Below, piece after piece: positions 1 to 8,644 of a stretch of DNA of 46,196 bases. Within the stretch, counting starts at the first letter, position 1, and the number at the start of each line of letters is the position of its first letter. The notes under the pieces are model-generated. The model was not told the DNA's origin and made no database searches. It saw only the letters and a list, made by a program, of their open reading frames with translations. Made by a program: the position numbers and the translations under genes. Location of the stretch: NCBI GenBank assembly GCA_035530195.1, contig DATKVG010000138.1:1-46196 (forward strand), in the 5' to 3' direction. Origin of the DNA: JAPLKX01 sp035530195. GTDB taxonomy: Bacteria > Hydrogenedentota > Hydrogenedentia > Hydrogenedentales > SLHB01.

Positions 1-31
1 ATGTCCGGTTTCCTGCAAAGTAGAAGTGTCC
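1..31. repeat. left terminal inverted repeat of the IS
   Basis: It matches the reverse complement of 1334-1363 apart from one single-base indel and a few mismatches. A second copy of the TGTCCGGTTT core follows at about 26-36. Confidence 0.75.
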
Positions 32-1305
32 GGTTTAAACGGGCGCTTCCAGGGGTGGTTGTGGGCAGGCTTGGGTTTCTTCCCAGTTGCTGCGACGGAA
101 GGAGGGCGTAGCCCGACTGGAGTTGCCGCAACTGGTTTCGCTTTTTTCCTGACCTTCTCGGCTTCAATTTTCTTACCCTGCAAGTACTGGTTACGCCAAC
201 GGATTCGCTGTGTTCCGTCCAGGCGGTTTTCGATGATGATTTTTGAGCGGCGCAGGCCGGCTTGGATGCTCTTTTTGAGGATTTGGTAGCGTTCAGTTTC
301 ATATTGGAAGGTGTAATCGTCCGTAACGGTCCGCGAGTACTGAACACTGAAGACGGCATCGAGATTGAACCCTTTGCGGGAGCGATGGGCATCGGCCCTG
401 GCGGCCGGCTCCACGGCAAAGTGTTGGCGCCAGTGCGGGGTGAACTCTTGCTCCACGTATTGATTGGCCTGTTGAATGGTGCCAATGTCTTTGCGCCGTA
501 ACGCCTTTACGAGTCGGTCTTGGAGAGTCTTGAATAAGCGCTCTACTCTACCTTTGGCCTGAGGAGAAAGCGCCGGAATGTATTCGATGTCCAGTTCTCT
601 TAGAGCCCGTTTGATCTGGGTCTCGGCATCTCGTCCCGCCAATTGTTCTTCGGGAGACGGTTGGCGCGTGGCCATAAAATGACTGGCGCGATCGGCATAG
701 ACCGAGACGGGGCGCCCGTACCGGCGGATGTAGTCCCGCAGGTGCGTCATGTTGGTCACGGTGCTGTCCGTCGGATAGAAACGAAGGAAAATGCGGGAGG
801 TGGCATCATCAATGATGGCAATGAGAACGGCGGTTTCACCCCGGCCTTCGAACCAGTCGTGGATGGACGTGTCCATTTGCACCATCTCTCCAAAGCAGCT
901 TTTTCGCTCGCGCCACTGCCGGTGACGAACTTTCGCCCCCCGTGGTTTCCATAACTCAGCCCCCATCATCCAGTGGCGAACCGTTTCCCGGCTGGCCCAA
1001 ATGCCATGCTCCTCTCCCAATACCTCACTGGCCAGCGTTGGGCCGTAGTCCCGATAATGCATTTCAAGGAGATTTACGGCCTTTTCCTTCGATGCGAGAT
1101 CTATCCTGTGGTTGGATGTTCGGCCCCGCAGCCCGTGGAGCAGTCCTGCGTCCCCGTGTTCCTCGTAGCGTCGCAAGAGCCGTCGCACCTGCCGCTCGGA
1201 GATGCGCAACAATTCCCCGGCCTCCCTCTGAACCATTTTCCCCAACTTCAACTGCGCCAAGACCTTCAACCGGTCTCGCTCCTTTTGACTCATTCGTAGT
1301 TCCAT
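1..1305 (-). CDS. ISNCY-family DDE transposase (open to the window edge)
   Basis: It catalyses excision and insertion of its own element. The frame runs from ATG at 1305 to base 1 without a stop (435 codons), so the C-terminus lies outside the window or across the terminal repeat. An N-terminal helix-turn-helix occupies about residues 20-65, with a SERQVRRLLRRY segment typical of this family. The integrase-like core holds a plausible catalytic triad: D145 (in QMDTSIHDWF), D205 (in YADRAS) and E255 (in SPQAKGRVERLF). The SPQAKGRVER block is diagnostic of ISNCY/IS1202-type transposases. The GAGG before the start is very close to the ATG, so the second ATG at 1293 is also possible. No internal frameshift or stop is visible, so it may be functional. 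Confidence 0.88.
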   Translation of the reverse strand, partial: MELRMSQKERDRLKVLAQLKLGKMVQREAGELLRISERQVRRLLRRYEEHGDAGLLHGLRGRTSNHRIDLASKEKAVNLLEMHYRDYGPTLASEVLGEEHGIWASRETVRHWMMGAELWKPRGAKVRHRQWRERKSCFGEMVQMDTSIHDWFEGRGETAVLIAIIDDATSRIFLRFYPTDSTVTNMTHLRDYIRRYGRPVSVYADRASHFMATRQPSPEEQLAGRDAETQIKRALRELDIEYIPALSPQAKGRVERLFKTLQDRLVKALRRKDIGTIQQANQYVEQEFTPHWRQHFAVEPAARADAHRSRKGFNLDAVFSVQYSRTVTDDYTFQYETERYQILKKSIQAGLRRSKIIIENRLDGTQRIRWRNQYLQGKKIEAEKVRKKAKPVAATPVGLRPPSVAATGKKPKPAHNHPWKRPFKPDTSTLQETGH

Positions 1306-1333
1306 CCTCTTTCCCTTTCCACGCCAGAAAAGA

Positions 1334-1363
1334 GGACATTTCTACTTTGCACAGACCGGACAT
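1334..1363. repeat. right terminal inverted repeat of the IS
   Basis: Inverted partner of 1-31, sharing the conserved blocks TGCAAAGTAGAA and ATGTCCGGT on the opposite strand. It marks the junction between the element and the interrupted gene. Confidence 0.75.
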
Positions 1364-2071
1364 TACAACTTTGCGCTTACAACGGTCAGTGTGGTTCTTA
1401 CGCGCGCGTTTAACGGCACCCTATACTATACCGTCTCGGGCGGGACGGCCACGGCAGGCAGTGACTACATGGCCTCGAGCGGCAGTGTGGCCGTGGCGGG
1501 CTCGACCGTGGAAATCCCCATCACCCTTCTGGACGACACCGAGATCGAACAGGCCGAAACCATCGAGTTGCGCCTCGAGTTGGAGGACGGGTACGCGGTT
1601 CAGGAACCCCTCGAACACACCATTTACCTCAACGACAACGACGGCATCTGGACGGGAATGTACGAGAACGAGTGGACCCGGAAGAGACTCGATATGACGA
1701 TCGTCCACTCGGAGGCCGGTTACCAAGGCACCTTCATTAGCGACGGCCGCAGCCATCTGCCCGAGGGGGAATGGGAGGCCGACATCGAGTCCACTGCGGA
1801 CGGGCTGACGATCAGCGTAAGCGGCATCCCTGTTTCGGCCGAAACGACGGCATTGGGTGCTTCATTCACGCGGTCTTTCGTGTTCGAGATCGTCCCCGGC
1901 GAGCAGCCCTACATACCCGACAGTGTCTTTGCGGGGCAAGTCACCGAGACCATCACGCCGGACGATGCCGCGCTGCAGCACCTGGCACGGACCATGGAGG
2001 GAGTCTTTATCCTGGGCAAAGTCGGGACGGATATTGATGTGCCGGAACCGGTGCTTGAACCGGTACCTTAA
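1364..2071 (+). pseudogene. 5'-truncated Calx-beta domain surface protein, cut by the IS
   Basis: The frame runs out of the IS right end and continues to a TAA at 2071. The first 85 or so residues after the junction match the later part of a Calx-beta domain: TATAGSDY, a glycine-rich turn, then an acidic DDTEIEQAET stretch that normally binds calcium. The beginning of that domain is missing. About 140 further residues form a beta-rich domain I do not recognise. Only an internal GTG at 1391 could serve as a start, and it would give a domain lacking its first strands and any signal peptide. I therefore read this as the 3' part of a larger secreted protein broken by transposition. The gene ends 31 nt before the next one, which suggests they once shared a transcript. 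Confidence 0.75.
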
Positions 2072-2102
2072 AGGTCTGACATAGAGAGGAACCCGTTGGC
2101 AG

Positions 2103-5100
2103 ATGATTGAGGCGAGGCGCCACAAGCTTCTGGTGCTAGCACCCCTGGCACTGGGACTGTGCTCGTGCCTGGCCTGGGCGGCAGCGGATGAGGCCAAGAT
2201 CGATCCGGACGAACAGGCCCGCACGATCGTGTTGCGTTCCAACTATGTGAACACGTTCCCCGGCGCAGTCGAGGGGGGCGTGGCCATCTTTGGCGGCCAC
2301 GTGGGCCCCTATGCGGCGCCGGGTTCCGGCCAAGAACCCGTCACGCCCAGTGCGGGGAACATTGGGCTGGCGCGTTCGGCTTTCGGAGCCCCCACGGGAT
2401 CGACCGAGCCGCGTCTTGACTTCATATCCGACACGATACACCGTGCACGGCAAGTGCTCTACAGGGGCGAGTCCGGCGCCGATCCGAACACGGCGGCGTT
2501 TCGCTATGTCGACCTGCTCTACGGGACTCCCGACCCCGACGAGGTCAGCGGCTGGGACCCCAATGACGTCGTGAATCTGATCGAGGCCCGCTTAAGCACC
2601 ATGGCCGATTTCTACGGCGATGACGAACGGCCGCTGGCCACGGATGCTGAGCGCGAGCTGCGCGCAGCACTCCCCTATGCACCCACGAGTGAAGACCTAC
2701 GCGACGAGTACCTGGACTTGCTCTATAACCGCGTGCGTGCGGAAACCATCCTGGCCAAGGACTTGCTCGTCCAGGCGAATTATGCTCGGATGGAACCTAA
2801 CCTGGCCGGATTTGTCTTGGAGGAGGAAATCGACGCCTACGAGCAAGTGTTGGACATTCTCGAGGAAGTGCCCAGACCCTACTTCGAGCTTCTCCAAGAC
2901 CGGATGGGCATCGATGTTCAACACGACGTCGATCCCGCTGTAAGCGGCAATCCGCCCTTCGGCTACTACCTGTTCCAACAGGAGGTGCCGGGGCGTTCGT
3001 TGTTTGCGGCCACCTATCCTGCGCCGAACGGACCAAAGGCCGGTGAACCCGTGCCCGTGTTGGATGAGGACGGGGATGGCCAGCCCGACGAACTTCTGAC
3101 GGGGTACAAAGATCTGGCGCTCCTCTTTGGCGTGTTACGTGACCATGCGCATTGTGCCGCAGAACTTGCCAAGCGCTACGTGATGCGGAATGACGAGGGC
3201 GACATGGACGCGGCACGCACGCTGATTGGCGAGACTCTCGCGCAATTGGACGTGCAGGGGGCGATTCTACTGGGCATCTTCCCGGACGCGGTGCAGACGA
3301 AGGCCCTGGCCGAGGTAAGCGGGTTGCCCGAGGAGATCCAGAGTGCGCGATATTCCCTTACGGAACTGGACGCCGTAAACGGCTTCATTGATGGCATCAA
3401 CAACGTGCTCGGATTTCAGCCCGATTTCCTGATGCTGGTCCAGGGAGACGGCGAGTTCTTCGATTCCTACGACGCGCTGGCGTCGTGGAACGATGCGTCC
3501 CGGGTTTCGGCGCCTATCCGCATTGCGCGAGATGCGCTCGCCTTTGCCCGTGACAACTACGACAACTTCCGCGGTACACAGGACCAGTTGTTCGAGCAGT
3601 TTGACAATCAGGTCGGCGAGTACAACGCTCGGTTGTTCGAGCTGGTTGGCGCTGTGCCTGGAGAGCCCGAGTATGAGGATCCCTTCTCGAACCTCGGGAG
3701 CGAGTTGAATCTACAGGCTACGAGCATTGAGGTGGCTGACCTGCAGATTCAGAAGAACCAGCAGGAGAGCGAGAACCTGGAGGCGGAGATCCTGATTGAA
3801 GTTGAGCGGCGCGGCATCGAGGCCAAGATCGACGATGCCATCCAACAAGTTTATGTCAAATATGGATTATATCAGGCCCAACTTACCGACGAGATAGGCG
3901 GGATCAAAGCCCGGCAGACCCGTCTCCAGAATATTACCGATTTCGCTAACATGTTTACGGTAAGCATTAAGAAGAAAAGCAAAATTGGTGCTAGTATGCC
4001 CTCTGGGTACGGAGTTGCTGCGTCCATTGTGAATTTCTTTAAACAGCAGGAGTGGGAAGCAGGGATAGGTGCGCGCGAGGCTCTGATGGAGCAATATGCG
4101 GCGGCACAGAGTGTTGAGATCGCTGCGCTGGAAGAGACGTTGCTGGACAACGAAAGCGAGGCTCATATCAAGGTTTTGTACCTCCGCATGTCTACGTTGG
4201 CCCTTGAATCGGAGGAGGCCGCCATGCTCCTCAGTCAGGAGTGGGACCGGCTGGCCGCTCTGCTGCGCGAGAAAGAGCACGTCGAGACCCTCATGGCCGA
4301 AGCGAATATCGACCTGGTTTCAAGGTACTACGCCGATCCGGTTCACCGGCTTCGGTTCCAGAGCGCGACCGTGGCAGCCGAGAATGCGTTCAAGGTAGCC
4401 CAGAAGTGGCTGTTCTTCATGGTGCGCGCTTTCGAATACAAGTGGAACACGCCCTTCTCGTACGCCGAGAAGTCCCGCATGTATTCGATGAACGACGTGT
4501 TCCACGCGCGGAACGCCAGCGAGATCTTCGATGTCCAGACCGCCCTCGCGAACGCCAACAAGGATATGGAAGGGTTCGATGCCTCCGACGACCGCTTTGA
4601 CTGGTTCTCGTTCCGCGAGGACTTCCTGGGCTTCATGGAAGGCGGCACCTACGTGGATGAACTGACCGGCGCAGACGTGGCCGCTGTCACGGCCTTTCGC
4701 TCGTACTTGAGGAATCGCACCGACACGTCGGGTGTGCTGACGCTCGAATTCGACACGGTCCGCAGCGACGGCACCTTCTTCACGGGCCCCATTTTCGCGG
4801 CGGATGGCACCGTGGCCACGCCCGGCCTGTGGAACGACAAGGTCATGTGGATCACCGTGAGCATCCCCGGTACTTATCCTGCAGGAACGGACGATACCGT
4901 GCTGGGGGCCCTGACCTACGGCGGTACCAGCTTCATCCGGAATCAGTTTACCGGCACCCTCGACCCCGAGACGCCGAACAGGCTGGCGGATGAAATGACG
5001 GCGTGGGCCACCCGCTACTGGTACAAGAAAGACGACATCTGGCAGTTCAAGGAGAACCAAACGGCCACCATCTCCATCAATATTCTCGAGAATCCCTTGC

Positions 5101-5276
5101 AGCCTGTTACTGTCAACCAAATCAATGTGTTCAAGGAGCGGTCGGTCGCTGCGAATGGGTGGGTGCTGAAGGTGTTTCTAACGGAGAACGACGTGCAGAA
5201 GATCGACATTGACAACATCGACGATATCGAGTTGTATTTCTATCATCAAGCCAAAGACCGGATTGAGGCAAAGTAG
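2103..5276 (+). CDS. Large secreted coiled-coil protein, function unknown
   Basis: This 1057-residue protein has an N-terminal export signal (basic start, hydrophobic stretch to about residue 26, AWA cleavage site). An acidic EF-hand-like loop (DEDGDGQPDE) lies near residue 320. Long heptad-like helices rich in Glu, Gln and Ala occupy about residues 540-760, with a glycine-containing hydrophobic break (GYGVAAS) near residue 637. The last 250 residues are beta-rich and end in a segment alternating D/I with I/E. The layout of helical stalk plus beta domains recalls large secreted toxins or adhesins such as Tc toxin A subunits, but I see no diagnostic motif and assign no function. The ATG at 2103 is preceded by AGAGAGGAA. 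It lies between an interrupted Calx-beta gene and a tail-collar protein, all on the same strand, so a joint role at the cell surface is plausible. Confidence 0.7.
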   Translation: MIEARRHKLLVLAPLALGLCSCLAWAAADEAKIDPDEQARTIVLRSNYVNTFPGAVEGGVAIFGGHVGPYAAPGSGQEPVTPSAGNIGLARSAFGAPTGSTEPRLDFISDTIHRARQVLYRGESGADPNTAAFRYVDLLYGTPDPDEVSGWDPNDVVNLIEARLSTMADFYGDDERPLATDAERELRAALPYAPTSEDLRDEYLDLLYNRVRAETILAKDLLVQANYARMEPNLAGFVLEEEIDAYEQVLDILEEVPRPYFELLQDRMGIDVQHDVDPAVSGNPPFGYYLFQQEVPGRSLFAATYPAPNGPKAGEPVPVLDEDGDGQPDELLTGYKDLALLFGVLRDHAHCAAELAKRYVMRNDEGDMDAARTLIGETLAQLDVQGAILLGIFPDAVQTKALAEVSGLPEEIQSARYSLTELDAVNGFIDGINNVLGFQPDFLMLVQGDGEFFDSYDALASWNDASRVSAPIRIARDALAFARDNYDNFRGTQDQLFEQFDNQVGEYNARLFELVGAVPGEPEYEDPFSNLGSELNLQATSIEVADLQIQKNQQESENLEAEILIEVERRGIEAKIDDAIQQVYVKYGLYQAQLTDEIGGIKARQTRLQNITDFANMFTVSIKKKSKIGASMPSGYGVAASIVNFFKQQEWEAGIGAREALMEQYAAAQSVEIAALEETLLDNESEAHIKVLYLRMSTLALESEEAAMLLSQEWDRLAALLREKEHVETLMAEANIDLVSRYYADPVHRLRFQSATVAAENAFKVAQKWLFFMVRAFEYKWNTPFSYAEKSRMYSMNDVFHARNASEIFDVQTALANANKDMEGFDASDDRFDWFSFREDFLGFMEGGTYVDELTGADVAAVTAFRSYLRNRTDTSGVLTLEFDTVRSDGTFFTGPIFAADGTVATPGLWNDKVMWITVSIPGTYPAGTDDTVLGALTYGGTSFIRNQFTGTLDPETPNRLADEMTAWATRYWYKKDDIWQFKENQTATISINILENPLQPVTVNQINVFKERSVAANGWVLKVFLTENDVQKIDIDNIDDIELYFYHQAKDRIEAK

Positions 5277-5351
5277 GGCCGCGGGAATAGCCCGTTGGCC
5301 GACGGAGCGTGTTCGTGTGACGCACGAAACCGAGTGGAGGACAAAGAAATC

Positions 5352-6284
5352 ATGAAACGCACGCTATTACTGGCGGGATTAGCCATCGCACTCGCGGCTT
5401 CCACTTGGGCCGTCGAGACCGTGCCGTCACTCGTCAACTTCCAAGGCGCGCTGACCGACAATGAAGGTGCGCCGTTGGCCTCCGGCACCTATACGCTCGA
5501 GTTCCGGATCTGGGACAAGCCCGTCGCCGGTGACGCGGACGAACAACTCATCTGGGGACACTCCTACGAGGTCCTGGCAGTCAACGGCCGGTTCAACGTC
5601 ATCTTGGGCGGCGACGGCGGCACAGGCATCGAAGGCGCCATGGCCAATGACATCACCCTTGCTTTTACCGAAGCGGAACGTTACCTGGGCATCACCGTAG
5701 TGGGTGACGATCCGGACCCCGAGGAGTTGGCCCCGCGGCAGCGCGTCCTCAGCGCGCCCTATGCGCTCCACGCGCACAGCGCCTTGAACGGGCTTCCGCC
5801 AGGTTCGCTGGTGCCCTATGCCGGCGCAGAAGTACCCACAGGGTTCATTCTGTGCGACGGACGGGCCGTGAGCCGGACGACGTACGAAGGGCTGTTCCTG
5901 GCCATCGGGGTAGTGTGGGGAGCCGGAGATGGATCAACCACTTTCAACGTACCCGATTTTCGGGGGAAAACCACTGTCGGCGCGGGGGACGATAACAGCC
6001 CTGACCTGACAGCACGGGCGCTGGCCCATGTCGGCGGCGAGGAGACACATGTATTGACAGTTGCTGAATTGCCTCCCCATACTCACACTTTTCTCGATGA
6101 TCTACTTTGGAGTCCAGGCAGCGGTACGCCGCAGTATCTCATTGCAGGCGGCGTCGTTGGGTTTAGAAAAGTTGAAAACCCAGACACAACAACAGCGGGT
6201 GTCGCGGGGACACCGGGCGCCCTAAGCACACCAATCACGAACATGCCGCCGTTCGCCGTTGTCAACTACATCATCAAGTACTAG
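5352..6284 (+). CDS. Secreted tail-collar (Mdp-like) domain protein
   Basis: A 310-residue exported protein. The ATG at 5352 follows GTGGAGGA and opens a clean signal peptide ending near TWAVE; upstream in-frame starts would add a non-signal extension. Residues 20-150 form a beta-rich region common in secreted proteins of this type (VNFQGALTDNEGAPL, then SAPYALHAHSA). Residues 155-225 are a phage tail collar domain: GSLVPYAGAEVPTGFILCDG, then VPDFRGKT and an aspartate-rich glycine loop. The ELPPHTHTF motif near residue 240 and the FAVVNYIIKY end are also typical. In bacteria outside prophages this domain occurs in microcystin-dependent-protein-like secreted proteins of unknown role. No capsid, tail or integrase genes are nearby. 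It follows the large coiled-coil gene after 75 nt, so the two may be co-transcribed. Confidence 0.8.
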   Translation: MKRTLLLAGLAIALAASTWAVETVPSLVNFQGALTDNEGAPLASGTYTLEFRIWDKPVAGDADEQLIWGHSYEVLAVNGRFNVILGGDGGTGIEGAMANDITLAFTEAERYLGITVVGDDPDPEELAPRQRVLSAPYALHAHSALNGLPPGSLVPYAGAEVPTGFILCDGRAVSRTTYEGLFLAIGVVWGAGDGSTTFNVPDFRGKTTVGAGDDNSPDLTARALAHVGGEETHVLTVAELPPHTHTFLDDLLWSPGSGTPQYLIAGGVVGFRKVENPDTTTAGVAGTPGALSTPITNMPPFAVVNYIIKY

Positions 6285-6480
6285 GGGCGCGGCCATAAGG
6301 TAGCTGGAGTGACAGGATAGATGGAAGACGATCGCCATAACTCGAAAGAAACCAATGGCGACTGGGCTGGGCTTTGGTGGATGCTACGCTCCATAGGGAA
6401 GTCCAGGCAGAAAAGACCTTACTGGCCGGACGTCTAGGGACACTGCCGTGCATACACACGATTCGAAGAGAGAGCGGTAC

Positions 6481-8184
6481 ATGAGCAAGGACCGACTGGT
6501 AACGGCAACAGCCCTGACCGTCTCGCTATGCCTCATCGCCTTCGCCGCGGGGGCCGCCCCGACACTGGCGCTGGGCTCCGCGGAGGTCTACCCGGGCCAA
6601 ACGGCGTCCATCGACCTCACGCTGTCCGGCGGGGACGAACCGTATGCGGGCATGAACGCCCAAATCGTCTTGCCCGCGGGTGTGACCATCAGCAGCGTTG
6701 CCCGAGGGTCGCTGTTGACCGATTTCACCACGGATTGGTACGGGAACCGGGTGATGGTCTATTCAGGAACCGACAGCCTCGATGCCGCCCAAGGCGTCCT
6801 GCTGACCCTGAGTCTGGACGTCGCCAATAACGTGGCAGCAAATACCTACTCCATCGCTTTCGCCGGATCAAAGGCCGTCGTTCTCAACCCAAACCACGTG
6901 CTCGCCAACGCCGACGGCTCCGTATCGGTCACCCATAGCGTCGCAGGCGGTATGCTGACGGTTCATGCCGTGGTGGACGCTGACGGTGATGGCTTGCCGG
7001 ACGACTGGGAGGACGAGTATCTGGGCGACGCTGACCTGTACGGGTCGGACGACGACCCGGATGGCGACGGGTTCTCCAACCTGGCGGAGTACGAAGGCGG
7101 AACCGATCCGATGGATGAGACCGATGTGCCCGTCACGGCTATCACCCTGTTCGACGTGACACCGAAAGCCGCCCTTGTTGTGGGTGGGTCGATCATTACG
7201 ATCGAAGGCGCGTTGCTCAACTCTGCGTGCCAGGTCATTGTCGGCGGCCAGGAATGCACCGGCATCGTTTATCAGAAGGCCGCGACGGGCACGTTGCAGG
7301 CCGTCGTGCCACCCGGAGTCGAGGGTCCGGCCACGATACGGGTCGAGGATCCCGGCGCAGGGACCTCGAGCGAACTCACCGGCGTGTTTTCGTACACAGC
7401 CGACCCATTCGCCGCGGACCTCGACAAGACGCCGAACGTGGTGCACCAGTGGTCGGCCGACGACCATACGGTCCTCCACGGGTACCTCGGGGATACGGGA
7501 AGTATCACCTTCTCGACACCGGAAGATATCGAGGTCACGGTACCCGCCGCACTTCGGACCGGGTACGATGCCGGCTTCATTATTGTGCGCAGTTCATCCG
7601 TGCTATCCGAAACGATGCTGGGCGACACCGTCTCCGTACCCGACGGCATGACACTGTGCACACCCGTCATCGACATTGGCGGCCTTGTGTATGAGGACAC
7701 GGGATCGCAAACGTACGAGATCGACGAACCCTTCGCGGAGGCGGTCACGGCCGTCTTCCGCGTGACCTGCGCCGACGAATCGGACGCGCTGAGTCTGGGC
7801 TGGCTCGAAACCCACCTCGACGAAGCGTTGTGGCCCCTGATAGCCGACCCAGCACCGGCAGAACTGAGTGTTGACGTTGACACCGTCGCTATCGACACCG
7901 AGACCAACACCGTCACCTTCGACCTGTTCGATTTTACGACCTATGCCGGCCTAACGGACGCTGTAGCCGCCGAAGGCGAGGGCGAGGGTGAGGATGATGG
8001 CGGCCCACCGCCCCCGCGGGGTGGTTGTGCCGGGGGTATCCTCTCGAATTCTGAACCGTCTTCACATACGCTGGACGGAGGTCTACTGTTGCTGGTTTTC
8101 GCTGCGGCGGCTCTTGTCGCGCGTGCCAGGGTGGGAACCAGTTACAGGCCAAAGGATATGCCCCTAACAGCCCGAGAACCATGA
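6481..8184 (+). CDS. Surface protein: cohesin-like, calcium-repeat and TIG domains, C-terminal anchor
   Basis: A 567-residue exported protein read from the ATG at 6481, which opens a signal peptide ending in AAGAAP. A GTG 33 nt upstream would add a charged extension and is less likely. Residues 22-160 resemble a cohesin-like beta sandwich. Residues 168-220 carry thrombospondin-3-type aspartate repeats (DADGDGLPDDWE, DDDPDGDGFSN) that should bind calcium. An IPT/TIG domain follows at about 225-310. The C-terminus has a Gly-Glu linker, a proline run, a GGC motif, then a hydrophobic helix (LLLLVFAAAALVA) and a basic tail. That layout matches the C-terminal sorting and anchoring signals seen in Hydrogenedentota-type genomes. 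The dockerin partner, if there is one, is not in the window. Confidence 0.8.
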   Translation: MSKDRLVTATALTVSLCLIAFAAGAAPTLALGSAEVYPGQTASIDLTLSGGDEPYAGMNAQIVLPAGVTISSVARGSLLTDFTTDWYGNRVMVYSGTDSLDAAQGVLLTLSLDVANNVAANTYSIAFAGSKAVVLNPNHVLANADGSVSVTHSVAGGMLTVHAVVDADGDGLPDDWEDEYLGDADLYGSDDDPDGDGFSNLAEYEGGTDPMDETDVPVTAITLFDVTPKAALVVGGSIITIEGALLNSACQVIVGGQECTGIVYQKAATGTLQAVVPPGVEGPATIRVEDPGAGTSSELTGVFSYTADPFAADLDKTPNVVHQWSADDHTVLHGYLGDTGSITFSTPEDIEVTVPAALRTGYDAGFIIVRSSSVLSETMLGDTVSVPDGMTLCTPVIDIGGLVYEDTGSQTYEIDEPFAEAVTAVFRVTCADESDALSLGWLETHLDEALWPLIADPAPAELSVDVDTVAIDTETNTVTFDLFDFTTYAGLTDAVAAEGEGEGEDDGGPPPPRGGCAGGILSNSEPSSHTLDGGLLLLVFAAAALVARARVGTSYRPKDMPLTAREP

Positions 8185-8190
8185 CTTCTT

Positions 8191-8409
8191 TTGCGTGCTC
8201 TGCACCCGCAGGTGGCTGAACTTCGCGCATTTATCAGTCAATGCGTCGACCGCGACATTCCCGTGATCCCTGTTCTGTTACCCGGTGTCGAAGACATCCC
8301 GAAGCCGCTCATCTTCCTTCGCGAACTCAACGCGGTGAAGTTCAATGCCCTCGACGATGAAGACGCTCTCCGTCGCCTCGTTTGGGGTATCAAAGGGAAA
8401 CGGCCTTAG
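8191..8409 (+). pseudogene. Remnant of a TIR-domain protein (C-terminal third)
   Basis: The frame encodes 72 residues that match the last third of a bacterial TIR domain. It has an amphipathic helix, then IPVIPVLLPGVEDIPK, then LRRLVWGIKGKRP, the usual end of this family. The beta-strand and loop carrying the catalytic glutamate in the N-terminal part are absent. It starts directly after the stop of the preceding gene, with only a TTG and no ribosome binding site. TIR proteins of this class are NAD-consuming or signalling components of antiviral systems. Here only a decayed fragment is left. Confidence 0.7.
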
Positions 8410-8469
8410 CTCCCGCATTGGATCCCGGCAAGGTCTCGTCTTTCGATTCATTACCTCGCTTATACCCTT

Positions 8470-8552
8470 TTGCCCATTCAGGGCAATATTGCTGGGGGGA
8501 TCTCGTCTCCGGGGTGTTGCCCCGGCCTATTGGCTCTTACGCTTTCAGCGTA
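8470..8552. repeat. Triple-hairpin intergenic repeat element
   Basis: Three perfect hairpins lie within 83 bases. The first is 8470-8486 (TTGCCC stem, loop ATTCA). The second is 8509-8525 (CCGGGG stem, loop TGTTG). The third is 8538-8552 (TACGCT stem, loop TTC). Elements with a central CCGGGG-loop-CCCCGG hairpin and a GCTTTCAGC hairpin are, as I recall, dispersed intergenic repeats in several PVC-related genomes. It lies between the TIR remnant and the 3' end of the GH36 gene, where it could also act as a bidirectional transcription barrier. The rest of 8410-8644 shows nothing I recognise. Confidence 0.6.
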
Positions 8553-8644
8553 TAGAAAAGCATGGCGGATTTTATTTGGACGACGAAACATCCGAAAAGG
8601 TAACGTCAAGCAGTCCCGTCGCTCAACTTCGCGCCTATGTATCG

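Larger units (their letters stand above)
1..1363 (-). mobile_element. ISNCY/IS1202-like insertion sequence
   Basis: The element is bounded by imperfect terminal inverted repeats of about 30 bp at 1-31 and 1334-1363. Both begin ATGTCCGGT when read inward and share the block TGCAAAGTAGAA. One DDE transposase fills the interior on the minus strand. The left repeat starts exactly at the first base of the window, so the true end and any target duplication may lie just outside. The right end abuts an open reading frame that resumes in the middle of a Calx-beta domain, so the element appears to have inserted into a coding sequence. Confidence 0.85.

Noticed and set aside
2103..5276. Tc toxin A-subunit identity
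   Set aside because: The helical stalk and beta domains look similar in layout, but no diagnostic motif is visible and no TcB/TcC partners are present.
5352..6284. Phage tail collar domain as evidence of a prophage
   Set aside because: The protein has a signal peptide and no phage genes, integrase or attachment sites are nearby; collar domains are common in secreted proteins of this kind.
8410..8469. Continuation of the TIR protein after its stop
   Set aside because: No similarity to NTPase or effector regions in any frame, so the gene is not just frameshifted here.
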